Assembly: GCA_963921215.1 (NCBI GenBank)
Contig: OY992503.1
Coordinates: 13,454,001 to 13,518,000, forward strand
Source of the DNA: Scoparia ambigualis
Lineage: Eukaryota > Arthropoda > Insecta > Lepidoptera > Crambidae
Direction: 5' to 3'
Length of the DNA stretch: 64,000 nucleotides
Position 1 is the stretch's first letter. Every line of letters starts with the position of its first letter. Both the position numbers and the translations under genes were made by a program. Under the pieces are notes generated by a model. It worked only from the letters and a program-made list of their open reading frames with translations. It was not told the origin of the DNA and searched no databases. Shown here piece by piece: positions 10,670 through 19,051 of this stretch.

Positions 10670-10897
10670 TTATTCAAGCACAAAGCCGGGATAGTTCAGG
10701 TAGGTGGTGTCAGCCGGGCGGATTATTTGCGTCTCCGTCAGGAACAACATTGCTGGCCGTGCCGTCTCAAGATGCTGGTGGACGGCATTGAGGTTTGCAT
10801 GGAGTCCGCGGATGTTAGCGAACTCCACCTCAAACGGTAAGGTTGTGGTGGGGGTGTGCACCGCTGTAGAACCAGTTTTGTTGTTAGGCGCTGTCAT
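10670..10897 (-). pseudogene. LINE-A ORF2 start: truncated endonuclease
   Basis: Begins with ATG at 10897 and reads VEFANIRGLHANLNAV and FLTETQII, the first two endonuclease motifs (metal-binding Asn region and catalytic Glu). It then stops after GFVLE at 10670. The part that should carry GDFN is missing, and the frame resumes at 10646 with the SDH end of the domain. The junction is therefore an internal deletion of roughly 100 codons plus a frame change. Confidence 0.8.
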
Positions 10898-11520
10898 TTT
10901 AGGAGTGGAAAGAGAGAGGCGTGAATCGAGAAAATGATCCCGCGATGCGAATGGTCAAAGTGTGGTGTCCTGTTTCCCCAGGAATTTGCCCACAGACGAT
11001 TATTATTAACCTGCCGAACGGAAGGGCCCCCGAACCCCCCCGGGAATGGCCGCCGGGACCCCACCTTCCAGTCACCAACCGGCACGACGGACCACCCCGA
11101 GATTATGCGTGGCATGGTGAGGCAGCCTCACGAGCTGGTTAGGCTCGCTTGGGCCCCTGTACTGTGCCACGGGCGGCCAGCGGGACAACCGTTTCTACGG
11201 GTCTCCCTGGTCGGCAGGTTAACGAAGTCCTCCTGACACTGGTTTGACGGAAGCCTCCACAGACCAAAAACATCGCAGCATCATCCTCTCGAGCTCTGGT
11301 TATACGCTGGCTGATCCCGAAACGCGACCGACAAGCAGTCACTTGACGGGTTTTACACCATGCGTACGGTGGTCACCAACCAGACGGGTCAAGCCTTACC
11401 ACCAGTGGAGCAGATCATCGCTCGAAAGAGTCCGTTAGTCGCTTCTTACGACACCCACCGGACGGAGAGAGGGGCGGCGATTGGTATTCTTTCTCCGTCA
11501 CCGCACGGATAATCCATCCT
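10898..11520 (-). repeat. LINE-A GC-rich 5-prime leader
   Basis: Non-coding GC-rich leader, much more GC-rich than its surroundings. Contains at 11432-11455 (minus) a 24-nt block (GGTGTCGTAAGAAGCG then ACTAACGG) that recurs with 20/24 matches at 17541-17564 beside a different leader. Such a leader normally carries the LINE promoter. The short ORFs across it look like chance open frames in GC-rich DNA. Confidence 0.6.
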
Positions 11521-11923
11521 TTGCTCTACAGTGGGGCAGTAATCGGCAGTATACAGGCTGTACTTTACTTTATTTAGTTATCTTATATAAAATTAAAACG
11601 ACGAAAATATAAGGACATTTTTGTTTAAATAGTGACATCTTTACAATAAATGCTTTTTATATTGTCAACAATTAAGATTAGATATCAAACACTTAAAAAT
11701 GTTATGTCCTTAGATTTTATTGTATATAAGCCGTCAAAATGGCGGCGTTCAGCAGCAGCGTTGAGTAACGAAACAACTTACCGCAAGTTGCCGACCAACT
11801 GCAAAACTTTGCAGTTCGCTAATTTCTTTCAATAAAACTTACTTTGGCACAAATTTATCTGAATGAGCATTGTTGCTGGCAATCTGTCGAAAATCTGAGA
11901 CGCCTTGGTTTAGGGAGACGGTG
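11521..11923. other. No gene seen
   Basis: AT-rich. A short plus ORF at 11650-11835 has no recognisable feature. Confidence 0.4.
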
Positions 11924-11931
11924 CACAGCGG

Positions 11932-13589
11932 CAGTGGCGGTACCTTCATACAAGCCGAAAAGCCCGGCTTGCCCTAACAAAAACTCAATATCACTACTGG
12001 TAAAACGCAATTATTAAAATCACTTAATATTTTTTACCATTGTTAATTTTCTTTCATCAGCATTCAAATTATCAATTTTATAAGTTTCTCATATTAAGAA
12101 TCACCAAACAAATCGAATAAAGCTGCTTATAAATCGTGCGACGCTTTACATCTCTCTCGCACAAGTTGGCTTGCAACCGGGCTTCGGATTTAAAGTATAT
12201 CCGCTCTCTTCTAACTTTAACAAAATTGCTACTCTATAAACATAATACTGCGTAAGTATGTATAGATTCTATGAGAAATTCATACTCTTCGTCAAAGCCA
12301 GCTTGCGTTATGAAGTTCGCAAGTAAGGCCTTCTCCAAATCAGGCTTTATTTCTACCGAATCACGTGCAACATAAACGCGGGCGAACCAATCAGGCGACC
12401 GACGACAGCTCGAGCTCGGGCGAACCAATCAGAGGCGAGCGTTAATACGCGATTGTGCTTTTTATTCTTTGTTATTGTCACACTTCACTTTATTTGAGGG
12501 ATTGTTTATAAGTAACAAGTGTTTTCGTAATTTGTGTTAAAAAAAATGTGTTCCGAGTTCAGTTCGTCGCTTTATTGTTCTCTGTGACGAACTAAGATGG
12601 TGTTGAGCATGTGATGTGTTGCAAACAAATGTGTACTTAAACGTGTTGATGATTGGCATACGAAAGGCAGAGGTAAATAAATTCTTTGAACATCACACAT
12701 GATTTATGTATTTCGCAAACTATTAAAAGTCATCTAGGGCATTAATTATAATAGGTCTATGTAAAAAACTCTTTGGATTGTTGGTTGCTTCCATTCTAAT
12801 AATTAAGTAATAATTAATAAATTAAGTGTAGAGGCCTACATATCGACTGTGATTCCCGCGCAAAATGCCCATTTTCGCATTTTGTAGTAATTTTCCAGTT
12901 GTATTTATCGTTTTTATCGAAATAGGATAATAAATGCATGCGTAATATTACGAATCTCCACTCTGCGAAAATAAGCTGAGTTCGGACAGCCGGCGCATCG
13001 CATTTTGTTGTAATTTTGTACTTAGTTGTATTTATAGTTTTCATCGAAATAGGATAATAAATTCATTATAACATTTTTATTCCTCATGAAGTAACAATTA
13101 TTCTGGTATAAATTTTACTCAATAATATTATCGTAGATAAGAGAAATTCACAGTTAACTTAACGCGATTTTCGAAGTTTTTTTGGTTTTGTTTCATTTTT
13201 TTATTTCATTTGTTTAGTTCAATCCAGGAGCTCAAAAAAGTGCCCTCGCGCAGTTTATGAAAATCTTTCTCTGCAATTTTGAGTTTAAATAAAAGTTAAG
13301 CGAAATTTACAAAAAGCGAGGCCGCTACGTACTATGCCAATAGCTATTTTACACTATTCAATAAGTAAATACTGTTAATGTATTTTTGTTTCTGAGATAG
13401 AGAACGCCTAAATTGGCCAAAATAAAATTCTCAAAAATCACATTCAAGATGTAATAGAAGGTAATAGCCTGTTTTTTTACGAACGACAAGAACGTTTGGA
13501 ATGCCACGGCCTATGACGATTTGAGTAAAAAATATAGGAACTTCAGGTTTCGTGGCTTGCCCCAATCTGAAGCCCTAGGCACGCCACTG
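11932..13589. mobile_element. Non-autonomous hAT-type element, 1658 bp, 8-bp TSD
   Basis: Starts CAGTGGCGG and ends CGCCACTG, and is flanked by the perfect 8-bp duplication CACAGCGG (11924-11931 and 13590-13597). Both features are typical of hAT transposons. No transposase can be read inside. It carries an internal tandem duplication: a block containing TTATCG/TAG and AAATAGGATAATAAAT occurs near 12878-12935 and again near 13001-13062. The GAGCTCGGGCGAACCAATCA type segment near 12380-12432 also repeats a phrase. Presumably mobilised in trans. Confidence 0.82.
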
Positions 13590-13597
13590 CACAGCGG

Positions 13598-14146
13598 TCC
13601 CGTTTTAATAAACATTGACATGGATAATAGGTAAATTCATATTTTTTTTATTTTGGATGCAGCAAATCAGGCAAATATATATTCCTACCTCGAATATTTC
13701 GTATTAAAAAAATAAATATTGTATACTTCTTAATTAACCCATATGCCCAAGGTGTCGAGAACGACCCTCCAAATAGATGCATAGTTTTTTTTAGGGAAAC
13801 TTATTATCCAAACACAATTACGAAACTATTATACAAAGTGAATGACAGCATTATCGATAAGTATTTATTGTTCCACTACTAGAAAAATGTGCCTTAATTT
13901 ATGGGTTTTTAAAGTTTTGACTTGTTCTGGTGTGGTGATTTTTGGGTTTGCGCGGACAACAATGTTAGTTTTGAGTGTTGTTCTTTTAGGTATTTAAAAT
14001 AAAACAGGCAAATTAGATAGATCGATTATTGCTTTACGTAATGTAATAAACAATTTTAGATGGACTTTCATTAGATGGCTAAATCAAAGTAATTACTTGG
14101 ATGGGTCAATAATGATCACCCTGGGCACATCTGTTCACAAAATTGC
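13598..14146. other. No gene seen; possible old fold-back remnant
   Basis: AT-rich. ATATGCCCAAGGTG near 13742 and GGGTGATCATTA (reverse strand) near 14110-14130 are similar in inverted orientation, but the ends cannot be defined. Confidence 0.3.
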
Positions 14147-14150
14147 TTAA

Positions 14151-14516
14151 GAGGGTTTACGCATTTCGGATTCCCATACAAACTTCCAAGTCGAAATTTT
14201 TAGAAACCTATACCCCTATTTTTATGAAACTAAGCACGCTGTAACGCCAAGTAAATTACAAGGATCTAAATAGTTTGTTGAAAAACATTTTCAAATAATG
14301 TTTATTTAACTGAGTTATTGCGATTTTAAACTTTCTATAGTGGACTTTAAGTCGCAATAACTCAGCTAAATAAACGCTTTTTAAAAATGTGTTCAACAAA
14401 CTATTTAGATCCCTGTATTTTACTCTAGCATGCTAAGTTTCATTAAAATTTACTCACTGGTTTTTAAAAATTTCGACTTGGAAGTTTGTATGGGAATCCG
14501 AAATGCGTAAACCCTC
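14151..14516. mobile_element. Fold-back MITE with TTAA target duplication
   Basis: 366-bp palindromic element. The left arm begins GAGGGTTTACGCATTTCGGA and the right arm is its reverse complement. The complementarity runs almost the full length, with a centre near 14335. Flanked on each side by TTAA (14147-14150; 14517-14520), the signature of piggyBac- or Kolobok-type integration. No coding capacity. Confidence 0.88.
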
Positions 14517-14520
14517 TTAA

Positions 14521-15254
14521 GGAGATGGGTGAAATAAAACAGTATTAAGACAGATAAGATAAGCAGACAGCGGGTCGTTTACGACCCACTGCAAAAAAGA
14601 GTATTTAAGGTATGTTAAAAATTTAAAATGTTTTTCTGAAGTAGCAACGATGAAAGAAATCGGAGTTGCAAGTAGTTGTGGGCATACATGGGTAATGTCT
14701 CAAAAACGTTAAACGATGTCAATACGTTAGAAAAGAATCTGAGTATTTTACCCAATGATAGGTACTTATTGTATATTATTATCTCTGCGTAGTTAGTTTG
14801 GTGATAATAAGATCACAAATCCTGTATTTTTTATTTAAATTAAAGCGACATAGTACATAAAAAAGGCGTGAGCCTTATTAGCCATTTTTGGCTATGTCGT
14901 TACCATAACTAACGCCAGCAGTAAGCCGATGTACGGATAGAGAATCCGCGGTGTGACTGCTCCCTTGAGGACCAGACTACTCAACATAATAATTGTCGAA
15001 CGATGTCCAAAGCGCCATTTCCCAGGTGATCCACGGAAACTCTACGACGACTTGACACCAGCAGCTAAAGACTGGTTGCGTGACCTGGATGTGGTCCAAC
15101 CTACTATTTATAAGGATACGCCACACGATTAAATAAACAAGTAAGCCAAGCCTTTTGTGTTGTAAATCTAAACAATTTAAATGATCTTAAAGTTTGTCGC
15201 GTATTTACTTAGATTGAAAATTTTAATAGTTTAAAGTTATTTAATTTACTTGTT
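14521..15254. other. No gene seen
   Basis: AT-rich, with a short palindrome GGGTCGTTTACGACCC at 14573-14588. A patch near 15005-15115 could be an old coding remnant (it reads in short runs only), but I could not assign it. Confidence 0.3.
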
Positions 15255-15499
15255 TATTGACACAAGTAAATGTCGCGACAATCTTTTTTATATCATAAAC
15301 ATGTGTAATGACGTTTTAAGTTGATAGTAAAAGTTTTAAAGTAGAAGTTATTTTTTTCTTTTTAGCGCATTTAAATAAAAGCTTGTTTTTTAAAAAGGTT
15401 TTTTACTTTACCCTTTCATCCATATTGTAGGAATACAAAATTGAACGTGTATACAAAATTTCAGCTCAATCGGTTGAAGATATCTGCTTCAAAATTGAG
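15255..15499 (+). repeat. Dispersed repeat shared with 61088-61240
   Basis: Sequence starting AAATGTCGCGACAATCTTTT and continuing through GTGTAATGACGTTTTAAGTT to AAATAAAAGCTTGTTTTTT is repeated at 61088-61240. A second block (TTTCAGCTCAATCGGTT ... GAGTTGCAAGATT, 15460-15510) resembles 61965-62025. Both look like tails of non-autonomous elements. Confidence 0.7.
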
Positions 15500-16319
15500 T
15501 TGCAAGATTCCCCAACCAACGTGGTACTCGTACATTGCAAGTTAAATAAAAGAAAGAATCTACTTACGCTAAATTCTACAAAAACAAATTATGTATGTTT
15601 CCTCAAATCGTCTATTTCCGGACCACCGGTTGGAGACAATATTAAAATTCATTCTTGTGATTTAGTTTCCCCTCTGCACTGCAGCTGCGATTCCATCTAT
15701 CGTACCGACGTTACCAAATATCTGGGTATTATGATCGACGAACATCTCTCTTTCAAAAGTCACATCCAGTGTCTCTCAAAACGTATTAGAAAAATTTCCG
15801 GCGTTTTCAGAAAACTTAGAGAATCTGCTAACAAAGAGCTGCTTATTGCGATTTATAAAGTTCTGTGTCGATCTATTACTGGGTACTGCGTCTCGGTCTG
15901 GGGTGGTGCCGCCAAAACGACTTTACTACAGGCCGAAAGAGCAAACAGATTTCTGCTCAAAATCATGTTGAAGAAACCTTATACACCCAACAGCAGAACT
16001 TTATAAGGAAGCTCAAGTTTTGAAGATTCGCCAACTATTTATACTAAAATCCTGTCTGAAAGCGCACAAACGGCTTATCACTTCCGATAACTACAAGATA
16101 CTTTTAAATAAACGTAATTTCAGAATCCCAATCCCGTCTGTAAACTCACAATTTGCTACCAGATTTGGCGACACAGTTAGAGCTCGTGTTTACAACGCAA
16201 TGGTAAGGGCTTGTGACATAAGGAACTGTTCAGTCTCAGAAGCAAAGAATATTTTAATAAAGTGGCTGCTTCAGAATTCTTATATTGAAACTGAAGCACT
16301 CCTCAGTCGATGTTTTTAA
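15500..16319 (+). pseudogene. LINE reverse transcriptase C-terminal relic
   Basis: Two adjoining plus-strand frames (15500-16006 and 16020-16319) encode the thumb and C-terminal region of a CR1/jockey-type reverse transcriptase: LTLNSTKTNYVCF, VTKYLGIMIDEHLSFKSHI, LLIAIYKVLCRSITGYCVSVWGG and RANRFLLKIMLKKP. They are separated by a frameshift and stop at about 16006. The catalytic YxDD palm segment is upstream and missing, so this is a 5-prime truncated insertion, as is usual for LINEs. A tail with AATAAA (near 16680) follows. Confidence 0.8.
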
Positions 16320-16739
16320 GTTTATTATTTATTAAATATGTTAGCTTATTTTTTTAATTTATTTTTTTGCATGTTCATTTTATTTATGAACCTTAATCTC
16401 ACATTATAAAATTCAAATCTTGCTTTGTTTTTATTTAGTTTAGCTTTTGTTAGTCTCCGATATACCATGTACGATGTTTCTTTCAGTAGGTATAGATAAT
16501 TCAGGTCGTAAGACCAAACAAATTGTAAATTGGCTTCCCAAAATCCAGGCACTGCCTAGCTTGGGGACCTCTGATAAGCTCTTTGACTCAATCTACCTAT
16601 GCACATTTTTAAATTATGTATTTCCAAACCTGTACTGTTCCTATTTTAGTGCAATAAATATATTTATATATATATTATTAAATAAAAGCTTGTACTAATA
16701 AAATACTATAATGTTGTTGATAGTAGTATTATCTAAACT

Positions 16740-16784
16740 GATATCTTAGTTATAAACGCAACTGCCGTATAATGTTGACAAGTC
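16740..16784 (+). repeat. 45-nt direct repeat, left copy
   Basis: Identical over 45 nt to 17357-17401 (GATATCTTAGTTATAAACGC onward). It ends in a small hairpin TGTTGAC/GTCAACA that the right copy lacks. The two copies bracket the TRIP12-type exon. Confidence 0.9.
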
Positions 16785-16864
16785 GTCAACATTAAGCGTC
16801 TACAATGGGAAGCGCTACAAGTCCGTTCAGTAGGTGCGGTGTTAGCTGGAGGGCGGCGAGTGAT

Positions 16865-17061
16865 TCAGGAGAGGTGGAAGGAGTGCTGGCCCTCCGAGGC
16901 GGCGAGCCGCAGCTTGGCCCGCATGACGTCGGCGCCGCTGTAGTCCGGCAGCTTCAGGTAGTTGACGCACGTCATCACCGACGGCAGGTACTCGTCGGGG
17001 TCCAGCGACGACTCCAGCGACTTGCGCACCACCGTCAGCGGCGGGTTTAGGGCCTTGAAGC
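16865..17061 (-). CDS. Trip12: TRIP12-type HECT E3 ubiquitin ligase, terminal coding exon
   Basis: Last 65 codons (including stop TGA at 16867-16865) of a HECT-domain ubiquitin ligase of the TRIP12/Ufd4 type, which transfers ubiquitin through a thioester Cys in the C-lobe. The reading frame gives FKALNPPLTVVRKSLESS, LPSVMTCVNYLKLPDYSG and ends SEGQHSFHLS. The active-site Cys is the one in SVMTCVNYLK. The exon begins after a CCCACAG acceptor at 17062 with a split Gly codon. It is strikingly GC-rich and undamaged, unlike its surroundings. No other TRIP12 exon is recognisable in the window: upstream exons would lie to the right, where an oppositely oriented esterase gene and transposons sit. So it is either a real last exon with a very long intron or a duplicated orphan exon. 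Confidence 0.88.
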
Positions 17062-17139
17062 CTGTGGGATGATGTTCATGTTAGCTTAATCATAGTAATG
17101 GTTGAAAAGGGAGTGAAAAAAGCTCATCAGAGCCTCAAT

Positions 17140-17270
17140 TCTATCTTTTTTTTTAATTTTGATTTCTCATGTAAGAACTTTGCCTTCATCTCACTTGATG
17201 GTAAGTGACGATAAGGTGGAATCTAGCTTTTAGTAGAGGATCCGAGTATACAACGACCTTCACCGAGCCG
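17140..17270. repeat. Dispersed LINE-tail-like repeat
   Basis: T-rich run followed by CTCACTTGATGGTAAGTGAC, a motif block frequent in lepidopteran LINE tails. No coding sequence. Confidence 0.45.
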
Positions 17271-17356
17271 GTTAATGGATGAAAAGTATTTTATATCAAA
17301 TTTAATGTGTTAATAAATATATTGCGAGTGGGTTGGCTGAAAAATTTCAGTCCAGG

Positions 17357-17401
17357 ATATCTTAGTTATAAACGCAACTGCCGTATAATGTTGACAAGTC
17401 A
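17357..17401 (+). repeat. 45-nt direct repeat, right copy
   Basis: Perfect match to 16740-16784, 617 bp downstream and on the same strand. Confidence 0.9.
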
Positions 17402-17499
17402 GTTAAATGAGTGCAACATCAAATAATACTGGTAGTTGTTAATATGATTATCAAAAAATAACATTACAGTATCAAAATAATAATTAACCGTGTTGCGTA

Positions 17500-17735
17500 G
17501 CGGTGAAAGAATACTTACTACCAGCCCATCTCTTCCCTTGGGTGCCGTAAAAGGCGTCTAACGGGCTAAAACTGCACATACTTCCAACAGCGTGGAGCGG
17601 CGATGGGCTCACCACCTGTCACGATAAACTCATGTGCTGTCGATATTTGGTGAAGGTGGACTATGGTAGAGGACTGCTTCTGCAGTCCTCATTGCCCAGT
17701 CTCTGGCTAACCCTTCGGGGATAATAGTTGTGATT
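17500..17735 (+). repeat. LINE 5-prime leader fragment
   Basis: Contains the 24-nt block at 17541-17564 shared with the LINE-A leader (20/24), then GCGTGGAGCGGCGATGGGCT and a TGCAGTCCTCATTGCCCAG segment typical of a LINE leader. No ORF2 follows, so this is a detached fragment. Confidence 0.5.
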
Positions 17736-18125
17736 ATACATAGATACTTATGAAGGTATGTATGTAATATTACAGTTATTTATGCGACTGTTGGATAACT
17801 TAGTCGACGAGCCGAAAACAAGTAAAGTTTATCCAGGGTGTTTGTTTGGTAATTGGCATATTATAATACCGCAACTAGGCTATCTCACTAAATGCAAATG
17901 TGCTACTGTGCAACGGAACAACCTGAAAAACCGAACAAAAATCAGCTGCTCCATACATTAGGTCGAAAAGCATTTACAGTTTTCTATTAGTTGAATTAGA
18001 ACCTACAGATCTTTCGCTTTTGTTTTATGATGATTGCTTGTCACTTTCATAATTTTTATTTCTACAAAAAATGTTGTTGTACGATGTCAGCTAAAAGAAA
18101 CTAAATTGGTAATGATAAAAATACG
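17736..18125. other. No gene seen
   Basis: AT-rich; the 67-codon ORF at 17758-17961 has no recognisable motif. Confidence 0.4.
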
Positions 18126-18129
18126 TATT

Positions 18130-18400
18130 ATTATGTTTTTTTTTATAAAAAAGGGAGGCAAACGAACAGGCGGGTCACCTGATGGAGAGTAATCACCGCC
18201 GCCCATGGACACCCGCAAAACCAGAGGAATCACAGACGCGTTGCCGGCCTTTAAGGGAGGAATAGGTTTAAGGAAGGAATAGGAATTGAGAGGGGGGGGG
18301 GGGGAAGGGGCCTCTGGAACCCTCACTGGTCGGACGAAACACAACAGCACCAAGTGCTATTATTTCACGCCGAATATTCGTGAGAGGGTGGTTATACGCC
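18130..18400 (-). repeat. Dispersed lepidopteran repeat with G13 run
   Basis: Carries GGCGGGTCACCTGATGGAGA, CCGCCGCCCATGGACACC and GCGTTGCCGGCCTTTAAG, phrases that recur across lepidopteran genomes as a LINE-derived dispersed repeat. A long G run sits at about 18291-18304. Confidence 0.55.
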
Positions 18401-18960
18401 GGGCGAGCCGGCCCAATGCGTGCTGCAGCGCAGCGTGGCTCTACCACTCAGTCAGTGTCACTCATTTAGCACCACCCAGGGATCACGTGTAGGGTCTCAA
18501 GGTTAAACGTACCTAACCTACGTACGCGAGCAACTTTAACCCCCAATGTATTATGTACAAAAAAGGAACATTTTGATATTGAGCAAACCATTTTTCAATT
18601 AAAAGAATACGGTATCACTATAGGATTAAGCACATAGTGTTACAACGGATATTTGTAAAAGCCGAAAATGTATGCAAAAAACAAAAAATATTATAAATAT
18701 GTAAAAAAAAACCGTGTGTAAAAAAAAATGTCTGTGAGTCAGAGAGGCTATTTTAAAGGGAGGAAAATGCGAACACGTTTTTGTCCACATTTTCCTAATT
18801 TTTTATTACTTTTTTACCTACAAGTAAGTACCTACTCGTAGTTATTATCGAATAAGTTCGAATAACTGCTATGTCATAATAACACGCAAAATTAGATTTA
18901 AAATAATCATGCAAGTGCGCGACAAACGCTCGCCGGGTAAACAAAATTTGTAAGTCATTG
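18401..18960. other. No gene seen; esterase-2 upstream region
   Basis: AT-rich. Homology with the upstream flank of esterase 1 starts only about 40 bp before the TATA box, so the duplicated unit ends close to the promoter. Confidence 0.4.
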
Positions 18961-19003
18961 TAAATTGTCAATCAGGAACGCCATATCATTATCAAATGTA
19001 GAT

Positions 19004-19042
19004 TATAAAAAGCCAACAAACGCGTGCGTTGTTGATTCAGTG
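19004..19042 (+). promoter_or_regulatory. Core promoter of esterase 2 (TATA + initiator)
   Basis: TATAAAAA at 19004-19011 and TCAGTG at 19037-19042. The putative start A at 19039 leaves a 13-nt leader before ATG 19052. Layout is the same as in esterase 1, and esterase 3 keeps the same two motifs. Confidence 0.6.
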
Positions 19043-19051
19043 CCAGTGACA

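Larger units (their letters stand above)
8169..11520 (-). mobile_element. LINE-A, near full length, minus strand
   Basis: Non-LTR element with a GC-rich 5-prime leader (11520-10898), a damaged endonuclease start (10897-10670), a long reverse-transcriptase ORF (10646-8274) and a 3-prime UTR ending in an A run (TATAAAAAAAAA, near 8180-8169). The internal part of the endonuclease is deleted. No target duplication could be settled by eye. Same clade as the relic at 4440-5630. Confidence 0.8.

Noticed and set aside
11018..11470. Ribosomal RNA fragment
   Set aside because: GC content suggested rDNA, but the sequence does not read as any conserved 18S/28S block I know, and its position fits a LINE leader.
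13733..14146. piggyBac-type element starting TTAACCCATATGCCC
   Set aside because: A matching right end with TTAA could not be found, and the inverted similarity is only about 12-14 nt.
14573..14588. GGGTCGTTTACGACCC palindrome as operator
   Set aside because: A single short palindrome in AT-rich repeats, with no gene beside it.
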